DNA of 37,262 nucleotides from Alphaproteobacteria bacterium. Its GTDB lineage: Bacteria > Pseudomonadota > Alphaproteobacteria > UBA828. The notes under the pieces are model-generated. The model was not told the DNA's origin. It was given only the letters and a program-made list of their open reading frames with translations, and did no database searches. This document shows, one piece after another, positions 30,151-37,262 of the stretch (its first letter is position 1; every line of letters starts with the position of its first letter). Where the stretch lies: NCBI GenBank assembly GCA_009691045.1, contig SHWC01000015.1, forward strand, positions 1 to 37,262, in the 5' to 3' direction. The position numbers were made by a program, and so were the translations under genes.

Positions 30151-31185
30151 ATGGCCCAAGACCTCAACGATCGGTCCCGCGACGTGCTTCGACGGCTTGT
30201 CGAAGCCTATATGGAAACCGGCCAACCGGTGGGCTCGCGCACGCTTGCCCGGAAACTCACCGTCCCACTTTCGCCGGCGACGATCCGAAATGTGATGGCG
30301 GATCTGGAGGATGCCGGGCTGCTTTTCGCGCCCCACACCTCGGCCGGGCGCCTGCCGACCCAGCTTGGCCTCAGGCTGTTCGTCGACGGTTTGCTTGAGC
30401 TCGGTGCGCTGACCGATTCCGAGCGCGCCAGCATTGACGGCAAATGCCAGGCGGCCGGACGCACGCTCGATGAGCTGTTGACCGAGGCGAGCGAGACGCT
30501 TTCGGGCCTCTCGCGCTGCGCCAGCCTGGTTTTGGCGCCGAAATCCGATTTGCCGTTCCGCCAGGTTGAATTTGTCAGCCTCGGCCCGGGCCGCGCCCTC
30601 GTCGTGATGGTGATGGAAAGCGGCATCGTCGAAAACCGGGTGATCGACGTACCGGCCGGCATGACGCAATCGCATCTGGTCGAGGCGACCAATTTCCTCA
30701 ACGCCCGTCTGGCTGGCCGCACGCTCGTGGATGCGATCGGTGAAATTCGCCGCGACCTCGATGGCCAACGGGCGCAACTCGATTCGCTTGCCGCTAAGAT
30801 CGTTGAAGCCGGCATCGCGACCTGGTCGGGGCAGGATCGATCGGGCGCGTTGATCGTGCGCGGCGAAGCCAATCTGCTCGACGACATCACCGTGGTCGAA
30901 GACCTTGAGCGCATCCGCGCGCTCTATGAGACGCTCGAATCGCGCGCCGGCCTGGTCACCCTGCTTGAGAGCGCGCGCGAGGCCGAGGGCGTGAAGATCT
31001 TCATCGGGGCCGAGAGCACGCTCTTCGGCAATACCGAATGCTCGCTTGTGGTCGCGCCCTTACGCGGCAATGGCACAAGGTTTGTCGGTGCAATCGGCGT
31101 GATTGGTCCGACGCGCCTCAATTATGCCCGCATTATTCCCATGGTTAGCCACACGGCCGCCGTGATCGGCCGGCTTTTGCGCTGA
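30151..31185 (+). CDS. hrcA: Heat-inducible transcription repressor HrcA
   Basis: LNDRSRDVLRRLVEAYMETGQPVGSRTLARKLTVPLSPATIRNVMADLEDAGLLFAPHTSAGRLPTQLGLRLFVDGLLE. Confidence 0.95.
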   Translation: MAQDLNDRSRDVLRRLVEAYMETGQPVGSRTLARKLTVPLSPATIRNVMADLEDAGLLFAPHTSAGRLPTQLGLRLFVDGLLELGALTDSERASIDGKCQAAGRTLDELLTEASETLSGLSRCASLVLAPKSDLPFRQVEFVSLGPGRALVVMVMESGIVENRVIDVPAGMTQSHLVEATNFLNARLAGRTLVDAIGEIRRDLDGQRAQLDSLAAKIVEAGIATWSGQDRSGALIVRGEANLLDDITVVEDLERIRALYETLESRAGLVTLLESAREAEGVKIFIGAESTLFGNTECSLVVAPLRGNGTRFVGAIGVIGPTRLNYARIIPMVSHTAAVIGRLLR

Positions 31186-31228
31186 TCCGACCCCGATTTA
31201 GCCGATAAATGGACTTTCAGAGGACGAT

Positions 31229-31831
31229 ATGATCGACGATCCGCGAACGAACGGCGGCGAAGAATCACCCGCTAATGACGACCGAAGTGCCCAATCCGAC
31301 GCGCGGGAGGGAACACCCGACCTGGCCCAAGAAGTCGCCACTCTCAAGGATCAGCTGCTGCGCACGCTGGCCGAGCTTGAAAACACCCGCCGGCGGGCTC
31401 GCAAAGAGGTCGATGACGCCTCTAAATTCGCGGTCGCCGGCTTTTCGCGGGAGGTTTTGGGTGTGGCGGACAATCTGGCGCGGGCCTTGTCGAGTGTGCC
31501 GGCCGAAGCGCTCGGCGCCGACGAGCGCTTGGCCGCCCTGCACCAGGGCGTCGAAATTACCGGGCGCGAGCTTGCGGCCGTGCTCGACCGTCAGGGCATC
31601 AAGCGGGTTGACCCCGCCGGTGAGCGATTTGACGCCAATTTGCATCAGGCGATGCTCGAAGTGCCAAGCCAAGATCATCCGCCGGGCACGGTCGTCCAGG
31701 TGTTGCAAGTCGGCTATACCATCGCCGGCCGGTTGCTTCGCCCGGCGCTGGTCGCGGTCGCCAAGCCGGCCCCGTCCGGCGAGCCGGAGGCGGATGAGGG
31801 CCGCGGCGGCCGGATCGATACCCAGGTTTAG
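31229..31831 (+). CDS. grpE: Nucleotide exchange factor GrpE
   Basis: LKDQLLRTLAELENTRRRARKEVDDASKFAVAGFSREVLGVADNLARAL...GTVVQVLQVGYTIAGRLLRPALVAVAK. Confidence 0.94.
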   Translation: MIDDPRTNGGEESPANDDRSAQSDAREGTPDLAQEVATLKDQLLRTLAELENTRRRARKEVDDASKFAVAGFSREVLGVADNLARALSSVPAEALGADERLAALHQGVEITGRELAAVLDRQGIKRVDPAGERFDANLHQAMLEVPSQDHPPGTVVQVLQVGYTIAGRLLRPALVAVAKPAPSGEPEADEGRGGRIDTQV

Positions 31832-31883
31832 GGGCGCGTGTGGCCGAATTCCAACGCGTGTGGCGGATTACGCTCGGTCTGTC

Positions 31884-31911
31884 CTTGCGGGCGGCGAATC
31901 TGCTCCCATAT
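31884..31911 (+). promoter_or_regulatory. Candidate RpoH (sigma-32) promoter for dnaK
   Basis: CTTGCGG (31884-31890), 13-nt spacer, TCCCATAT (31904-31911); consensus CTTGAAA-N11-16-CCCCATNT; ~100 bp upstream of dnaK. Confidence 0.55.
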
Positions 31912-32014
31912 AACGGCTCGAACACTTGGTCCGCGTGGTTAAGCGCGCGGTAATAAATGGGGGCACGGGCGGTGCCGTTTGGGCCGCCTCATGCCTGCTA
32001 GAAGGTAGGAACAG

Positions 32015-33970
32015 ATGAGCAAGATTATCGGTATCGATCTCGGCACAACGAATTCCTGCGTTGCCGTGATGGAAGGCAAGACCGCGCGGGTCATCGAAAA
32101 TGCCGAGGGCATGCGAACGACGCCCTCGATCGTCGCCTTCACGCAAGACGGCGAGCGGCTGGTCGGTCAATCGGCCAAGCGCCAAGCGGTGACCAATCCG
32201 GAAAACACCATCTTCGCCATCAAGCGGTTGATCGGGCGCACCTTCAAGGACCCGATGACCCAGAAGGACATCAAGATGGTGCCCTATCGCATAGCGCAAA
32301 ATTCGAATGGCGATGCCTGGGTCTCCGCGCGTGGCCAGGAATATTCGCCGAGCCAAATCTCCGCCTTCACGCTTATGAAGATGAAGGAAACCGCGGAGGC
32401 TTTCCTCGGCGAAACGGTCGATAAAGCGGTCATCACCGTGCCCGCCTATTTCAACGACGCGCAGCGCCAAGCAACCAAGGACGCCGGGCAGATCGCCGGG
32501 CTCGAAGTGGTGCGCATCATCAACGAGCCGACCGCGGCGGCCCTTGCCTATGGCATGGATAAAAAGAAAACCGGCACGGTCGCGGTTTATGATTTGGGCG
32601 GCGGCACGTTCGACGTCTCCGTGCTTGAGATCGGCGATGGCGTGTTCGAGGTGAAGTCGACCAATGGCGATACGTTCCTTGGCGGCGAAGACTTCGATAT
32701 GCGGCTCCTCAATTATCTCGCCGAAGAATTCAAGAAGGAAACCGGCATCGATTTGCGCGGTGATCGGCTCGCGCTGCAACGCCTGAAAGAATCGGCGGAA
32801 AAAGCCAAGATCGAACTCTCCAGCGCGATGCAGACCGAGATCAATCTGCCGTTCATCACGGCCGATCAATCCGGGCCGAAGCACCTGAATATGAAGCTGA
32901 CGCGCGCCAAGCTCGAGGCGCTGGTCGATGATCTGATTCAAAAAACCATCGACCCCTGCCGCGCGGCGTTGAAGGATGCCGGCCTGACCGCCGGTGAGAT
33001 CGACGAGGTGATTCTGGTCGGCGGCATGACGCGCATGCCTAAAATCATCGAGACCGTGAAAACGTTCTTCGGTCGCGAGCCGCACAAGGGCGTCAATGCC
33101 GATGAGGTGGTGGCGATCGGCGCGGCGATTCAGGCGGGCGTGTTGCAAGGCGATGTCAAAGACGTGCTGCTCTTGGACGTCACGCCGCTTTCGCTCGGCA
33201 TTGAAACCCTGGGCGGGGTGTTCACACGCTTGATCGAACGCAACACCACGATCCCGACCAAGAAAAGCCAGGTTTTCTCAACCGCCGAAGATGGTCAAAC
33301 CGCGGTGACGATCCGCGTGTTCCAAGGCGAGCGCGAAATGGCGAGCGACAACAAACTGCTCGGCCAATTCGATTTGCTCGGCATTCCACCATCGCCGCGC
33401 GGCATGCCGCAGATCGCAGTGACGTTCGATATCGATGCCAATGGCATTGTCAGCGTATCGGCGCGCGACAAGGCAACCGCCAAGGAACAACAAATCCGCA
33501 TTCAGGCCTCGGGCGGCCTGTCGGACGATGATATCAAGCGCATGGTCAAGGATGCCGAGGCGCATGCCGAGGAAGACAAGAAGCGGAAAGAGTTGGTTGA
33601 AGCGCGCAATCATGGCGAAGGGTTGGCGCATTCGTCCGAACGCAATTTGAAGGAACATGGCGACAAGATCGGCGCCGCCGAGCGTGGCCAGATCGAGGGC
33701 GATATTCAGGCGCTGCGCGATGCGATGAAGGGCGAAAACGTCGAGGCGATCAAGAGCAAGACCGAGCAACTCGGCCAATCCTCGATGAAGCTTGGCGAGG
33801 CGGTCTATAAGGCGAGTCAGGAGGAAGCGGCTGGTGGCGGCGCAAGCGATTCGGGCGGCGCCAACGGTTCTGACACGCATGAGCCGAGCGGGAACGCGCC
33901 TGAGGAAGGCGTTGTCGACGCCCAGTTTGAAGAGGTCAAGGACGACGAGAAGAAAAAAGGCGCGCGCTAA
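32015..33970 (+). CDS. dnaK: Chaperone DnaK (Hsp70)
   Basis: [42 protein letters not shown]...[38 protein letters not shown]. Confidence 0.98.
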   Translation: MSKIIGIDLGTTNSCVAVMEGKTARVIENAEGMRTTPSIVAFTQDGERLVGQSAKRQAVTNPENTIFAIKRLIGRTFKDPMTQKDIKMVPYRIAQNSNGDAWVSARGQEYSPSQISAFTLMKMKETAEAFLGETVDKAVITVPAYFNDAQRQATKDAGQIAGLEVVRIINEPTAAALAYGMDKKKTGTVAVYDLGGGTFDVSVLEIGDGVFEVKSTNGDTFLGGEDFDMRLLNYLAEEFKKETGIDLRGDRLALQRLKESAEKAKIELSSAMQTEINLPFITADQSGPKHLNMKLTRAKLEALVDDLIQKTIDPCRAALKDAGLTAGEIDEVILVGGMTRMPKIIETVKTFFGREPHKGVNADEVVAIGAAIQAGVLQGDVKDVLLLDVTPLSLGIETLGGVFTRLIERNTTIPTKKSQVFSTAEDGQTAVTIRVFQGEREMASDNKLLGQFDLLGIPPSPRGMPQIAVTFDIDANGIVSVSARDKATAKEQQIRIQASGGLSDDDIKRMVKDAEAHAEEDKKRKELVEARNHGEGLAHSSERNLKEHGDKIGAAERGQIEGDIQALRDAMKGENVEAIKSKTEQLGQSSMKLGEAVYKASQEEAAGGGASDSGGANGSDTHEPSGNAPEEGVVDAQFEEVKDDEKKKGAR

Positions 33971-34091
33971 TCGGGCCGCCATTCCTTTGATTGATACCGG
34001 GCTTCAATTGACCGCGTCGCGTTGCGCTTTCTTGCGTGCGCGCTGCGGCGCGGCCTGATTCCAAGACCTCAAGGGTCGGAGACGCGGGTTT

Positions 34092-35222
34092 ATGGCGAGC
34101 AAGGATTATTACGAACGGCTCGGCGTTTCGCGCGAAGCCAATCTTGACGACATCAAGAAGGCGTTTCGCAAGCTCGCCATGCAACATCACCCGGACCGCA
34201 ATCCGGGCGACAAAGCGGCCGAGCAGCACTTCAAGGAATATAACGAGGCCTATGCGGTGCTGTCCGACAAGGACAAGCGTGCGCGATACGACCAAATGGG
34301 CCATGCCGCGTTCGAAGCCGGTGCCTCTGGCGGTGCCGGCGCCAGCGGCGATTTCCGCTCGAGCTTCGCCGATGTGTTCGACGATTTGTTCGGCGAGTTC
34401 ATGGGGCAGCGGCGCGGCGGGCGGCGCGGCCCGGCGCGCGGCGCCGATCTTCGTTACAACCTCGAAATTTCGCTCGAAGAAGCGTTTGCCGGCAAAAAGG
34501 TACGTATTCGTGTGCCAGCCTCGGCGGCGTGCGAGCCCTGTCGCGGCACCGGCGCCAAAGCCGGCGTCAAACCGATCACCTGCGGCACGTGCGGCGGCGC
34601 CGGCAAGGTGCGTGCGCAACAAGGCTTCTTCACGATCGAGCGCACCTGCCCAACCTGCCAAGGCGCGGGCGAGATCATTTCCAACCCGTGCGAGGTGTGC
34701 CGCGGCCAAGGGCGCGTGCAAAAGGAAAAGCATCTCTCGGTCGATATACCGGCGGGCGTCGAAAACGGCACGCGCATTCGCCTGGCCGATGAAGGCGAGG
34801 CCGGCGCACGCGGCGCACCGCAAGGCGATCTCTATATTTTCCTGACCGTTACGCCGCACCAATTCTTCAAGCGCGATGCGCTGAACGTTTATTGCCGCGT
34901 GCCGATCCCGATGACCACGGCGGCGCTTGGCGGCACGATCGAAGTGCCCGCCCTCGGTGGCTCACGCGCACGCCTCACCATGCCGGCCGGCACCCAATCG
35001 GGTCATCAATTCCGCCTGCGCGGCAAGGGCATGCCGGCGCTGCGCGGCGCCGGGCAGGGTGATCTCTATATCGAGGTCAAGGTCGAGACGCCGGTCAACC
35101 TCAACAAGCGTCAACGCGAATTGCTGGAGGAATTCCAGAAGGCCGGCACACGCTCAACAAGCCCAGAATCCGAAGGCTTCTTTTCCAAGATGAAGGAGCT
35201 TTGGCAGGATATGAAGGAGTAA
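34092..35222 (+). CDS. dnaJ: Chaperone DnaJ (Hsp40)
   Basis: [51 protein letters not shown]; four CxxCxGxG-type zinc motifs. Confidence 0.97.
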   Translation: MASKDYYERLGVSREANLDDIKKAFRKLAMQHHPDRNPGDKAAEQHFKEYNEAYAVLSDKDKRARYDQMGHAAFEAGASGGAGASGDFRSSFADVFDDLFGEFMGQRRGGRRGPARGADLRYNLEISLEEAFAGKKVRIRVPASAACEPCRGTGAKAGVKPITCGTCGGAGKVRAQQGFFTIERTCPTCQGAGEIISNPCEVCRGQGRVQKEKHLSVDIPAGVENGTRIRLADEGEAGARGAPQGDLYIFLTVTPHQFFKRDALNVYCRVPIPMTTAALGGTIEVPALGGSRARLTMPAGTQSGHQFRLRGKGMPALRGAGQGDLYIEVKVETPVNLNKRQRELLEEFQKAGTRSTSPESEGFFSKMKELWQDMKE

Positions 35223-35227
35223 CCGCG

Positions 35228-36040
35228 ATGGCTTCCGATTTTCTGATCGGCGTCACTGGCGCGGCGGGGCGCATGGGCGCCATGCTGATGCGTGAAATCA
35301 TCGCGACGGAAGGCTGCGCCCTTGTCGGTGCGACCGAGGCGCAGGGTCACGCCGCGATCGGGCGCGATGCCGGTACCTTTGCGGGCGTCGCTTCGCTCGG
35401 CATTGCGGTCAGTGACGACGCCGAGAAACTCTTCGGTCTGGCCGATGCGGTGCTCGATTTTACCATACCGACCGCGAGCACCGCTCACGCCGCGATGGCG
35501 GCCAAAGCCGGAAAGATTCTGGTCATCGGCACGACGGGGCTTGAACCCGCCGATCTCAGCGCGATCAACGCGGCGGCCAAGAAATGCGCCATCATTCAGT
35601 CGCCCAATATGAGCGTGAGCGTAACCTTGATGATGGCGTTGACCGAGCGCATCGCGGGCGTGCTTGGCGATGAATACGACATCGAGATCGTCGAAATGCA
35701 CCACCGTCAAAAAGTCGACGCGCCGTCGGGTACGGCGCTCGGGCTTGGCCGCGCGGCCGCGCGCGGGCGCGGTGTGAACTTCGACGACGTCGCGGTGCGC
35801 GCGCGCGATGGTCAGACCGGGCCGCGCAAGCGCGGCGCGATCGGCCATGCCACGCTCAGGGGCGGCGATGTGGTTGGCGATCATACGGTGATGTTCGCCG
35901 CCGATGGCGAGCGCTTCGAGCTAACCCACAAGGCATCGAGCCGGCAAACCTACGCGCGCGGTGCGGTGCGCGCAGCGCTTTGGGCGCGCGACAAGCCGCA
36001 CGGGCTTTATTCGATGGCCGATGTGGTCGGTTTCAAATAG
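35228..36040 (+). CDS. dapB: 4-hydroxy-tetrahydrodipicolinate reductase
   Basis: FLIGVTGAAGRMGAMLMREI...VLDFTIPTASTAHAAMAAKAGKILVIGTTGL...EIVEMHHRQKVDAPSGTAL. Confidence 0.96.
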   Translation: MASDFLIGVTGAAGRMGAMLMREIIATEGCALVGATEAQGHAAIGRDAGTFAGVASLGIAVSDDAEKLFGLADAVLDFTIPTASTAHAAMAAKAGKILVIGTTGLEPADLSAINAAAKKCAIIQSPNMSVSVTLMMALTERIAGVLGDEYDIEIVEMHHRQKVDAPSGTALGLGRAAARGRGVNFDDVAVRARDGQTGPRKRGAIGHATLRGGDVVGDHTVMFAADGERFELTHKASSRQTYARGAVRAALWARDKPHGLYSMADVVGFK

Positions 36041-36542
36041 CGGGGTGTCGGCACGCTTTAAGCGCTGATTTAAGCGCGTTTGAGAACTCCAGCCGTTCCT
36101 CGGGTGAGAGGAAGGCACCAAGCTCGACACAATCGCCATGCGAGGCCAAGCAGAGCCTCGATTGAGGCTCGAGCGGCTCGTCGAGCTCAACCCGCACCCA
36201 AAAAGGATTGAAATGCCATTCGCTGCGTTGGCCGCGCGCGGTTACGCGCCGCAAGACCAGAGCATCGGGGTTTAGTTGCACGATCTCGGTCAATCGCCCG
36301 GCGCGATAATTCCAGCGGAAAGCGAGATAGAGCAGCGCGATATCAAGACCGAAAAAGCCGAAGACGGGCCAAGCGCCTTGCAACGCGAAGAACACGCCAA
36401 GGCCGGTCGATACCATGACGACCGCCGCCATCACCGCCCAAAAGCCGGCACTCGGCAGCGAGCGGTTCGGCGTCAAAACCGCGTTGAACAGGTAGAGATT
36501 CTCTGGTTCAGTTTGCAATTGGCCAACCGATTGAGCCGTCAT
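36033..36542 (-). CDS. DUF2244 family membrane protein
   Basis: LYLFNAVLTPNRSLPSAGFWAVMAAVVMVSTGLGVFFALQGAWPVFGFFGLDIALLYLAFRWNYRAGR...RGQRSEWHFNPFWVRVEL. Start MTAQSVG. Confidence 0.8.
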   Translation of the reverse strand: MTAQSVGQLQTEPENLYLFNAVLTPNRSLPSAGFWAVMAAVVMVSTGLGVFFALQGAWPVFGFFGLDIALLYLAFRWNYRAGRLTEIVQLNPDALVLRRVTARGQRSEWHFNPFWVRVELDEPLEPQSRLCLASHGDCVELGAFLSPEERLEFSNALKSALKACRHPAI

Positions 36543-36543
36543 T

Positions 36544-36912
36544 TCATGGCTCAACGGACCGCGCCCGCCGTTTACGCGCCGGCCCTTTTTCTTCCCTATC
36601 GGGACTCCCAAGACCGCCCAGCACGACATCGGGTCGATCCGGGAATTTTGCCACAAGCTTCAGCGAGCCGCCCATCGCCGAAACATAATGTCGCAAGGTT
36701 GATAGCAACAGGTCAGAGCGCTGCTCGATGCGTGAGATGCCGTCTTGGCCCACTCGCAGTTTTCGAGCGAGGTTCTTCTGCGTATATCGGCGCGCCAGGC
36801 GAAGATCGCGGAGCGTCATCGCCTCGGCGACCAGAGCGTCAGCGCGTGCTACAACCTTCTTCCGCCGTCCAGCCGGAAGTCGTTCCATCACATCCTTCAA
36901 GGTCGTCGTCAT
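36544..36912 (-). CDS. HigA-like XRE antitoxin
   Basis: MTLRDLRLARRYTQKNLARKLRVGQDGISRIEQRSDLLLSTLRHYVSAMGGSLKLVAKFPDRP; overlaps an upstream RelE/HigB-like ORF. Confidence 0.82.
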   Translation of the reverse strand: MTTTLKDVMERLPAGRRKKVVARADALVAEAMTLRDLRLARRYTQKNLARKLRVGQDGISRIEQRSDLLLSTLRHYVSAMGGSLKLVAKFPDRPDVVLGGLGSPDREEKGPARKRRARSVEP

Positions 36913-37262
36913 CGCTCAGCATCCTTTAATTTTAACCGCATGAGGTGGGCGTTCAGTCGACGGTCGGCTTTATCGTTTAGGCGCCGATAAAATCGCGGCT
37001 CCGATTGCCCCGACTTGTCGCCGGCGACCAGAAGAATAGCCCGACGCTTTGGATCGAAGGCATAAGCGATCCGCCAAACGCCGCCGGCGGCATCGAAGCG
37101 CAACTCCTTCATATTGGCGTGCTTCGAGCCCTTAAGCGTGTTCGCATGGGGCCTCTGCAACGCCGGTCCCATGGCCTCAAGCGGCTTGCCATGCGCCAGG
37201 AGTCATCCTGCACCAGTTCGGGCAACGCCTCGAACTCCGCCACAAACGCCGGGTCGAACAAT
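36909..37262 (-). pseudogene. HigB-like (RelE/Gp49) toxin, apparently frameshifted at ~37201-37206, truncated by the window edge
   Basis: Frame A (window end): FDPAFVAEFEALPELVQDD. Frame B: LLAHGKPLEAMGPALQRPHANTLKGSKHANMKELRFDAAGGVWRIAYAFDPKRRAILLVAGDKSGQSEPRFYRRLNDKADRRLNAHL. Joined, they give a typical HigB/Gp49-like protein. Confidence 0.7.

Noticed and set aside
30135-30155. Possible CIRCE element upstream of hrcA (TTAGCACC)
   Set aside because: Only the left half-site is present; no GAGTGCTAA after a 9-nt spacer.
31868-33148. 426-aa minus-strand ORF antisense to dnaK
   Set aside because: Long antisense ORFs opposite dnaK are a known high-GC codon-bias artefact.
1-37262. CRISPR arrays, tRNA or rRNA genes, prophage modules
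   Set aside because: None recognised on reading; no regularly spaced repeats with unique spacers and no phage structural genes. A covariance-model scan (tRNAscan-SE, Infernal) would be needed to exclude small RNAs.

Overview
High-GC window, most likely alphaproteobacterial (Rhodospirillales-like by synteny; inference only), made mostly of core housekeeping blocks. In order: (1) a decayed left edge, 1..~640, where an IS3-type transposase fragment abuts a pseudogenised nuclease-like ORF; (2) a lactate-utilisation operon lutA-lutB1-lutB2-lutC with two full-length tandem lutB genes and a perfect 15-bp-arm palindrome over the lutA stop codon; (3) a Smr-domain protein, a SOUL haem-binding lipoprotein and hslVU; (4) an AT-richer XRE regulator insert with two 9-bp palindromes 21 bp apart in its apparent promoter; (5) his genes hisB-(DUF2628)-hisH-(GNAT)-hisA-hisF-(TTC38-like TPR)-hisE, then a HIT protein; (6) amidase, MAPEG, GNAT and formamidase-like genes; (7) a minus-strand run of yifB/comM, a PhyH-like dioxygenase, and the group rsmI-yraN-BON-SirB1/TPR-gshB-cupin; (8) an LpoA-like gene, hemW, rdgB and rph; (9) hrcA-grpE-dnaK-dnaJ-dapB; (10) DUF2244 directly downstream of a HigA-like antitoxin, with an apparently frameshifted HigB-like toxin at the right edge. 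I recognised no rRNA, tRNA or CRISPR array. I did not find a convincing new multi-gene system. The best leads are the tandem lutB arrangement, the TCTCGATGA/TCATCGAGA palindrome family, the XRE operator array, and the two decaying edge modules.
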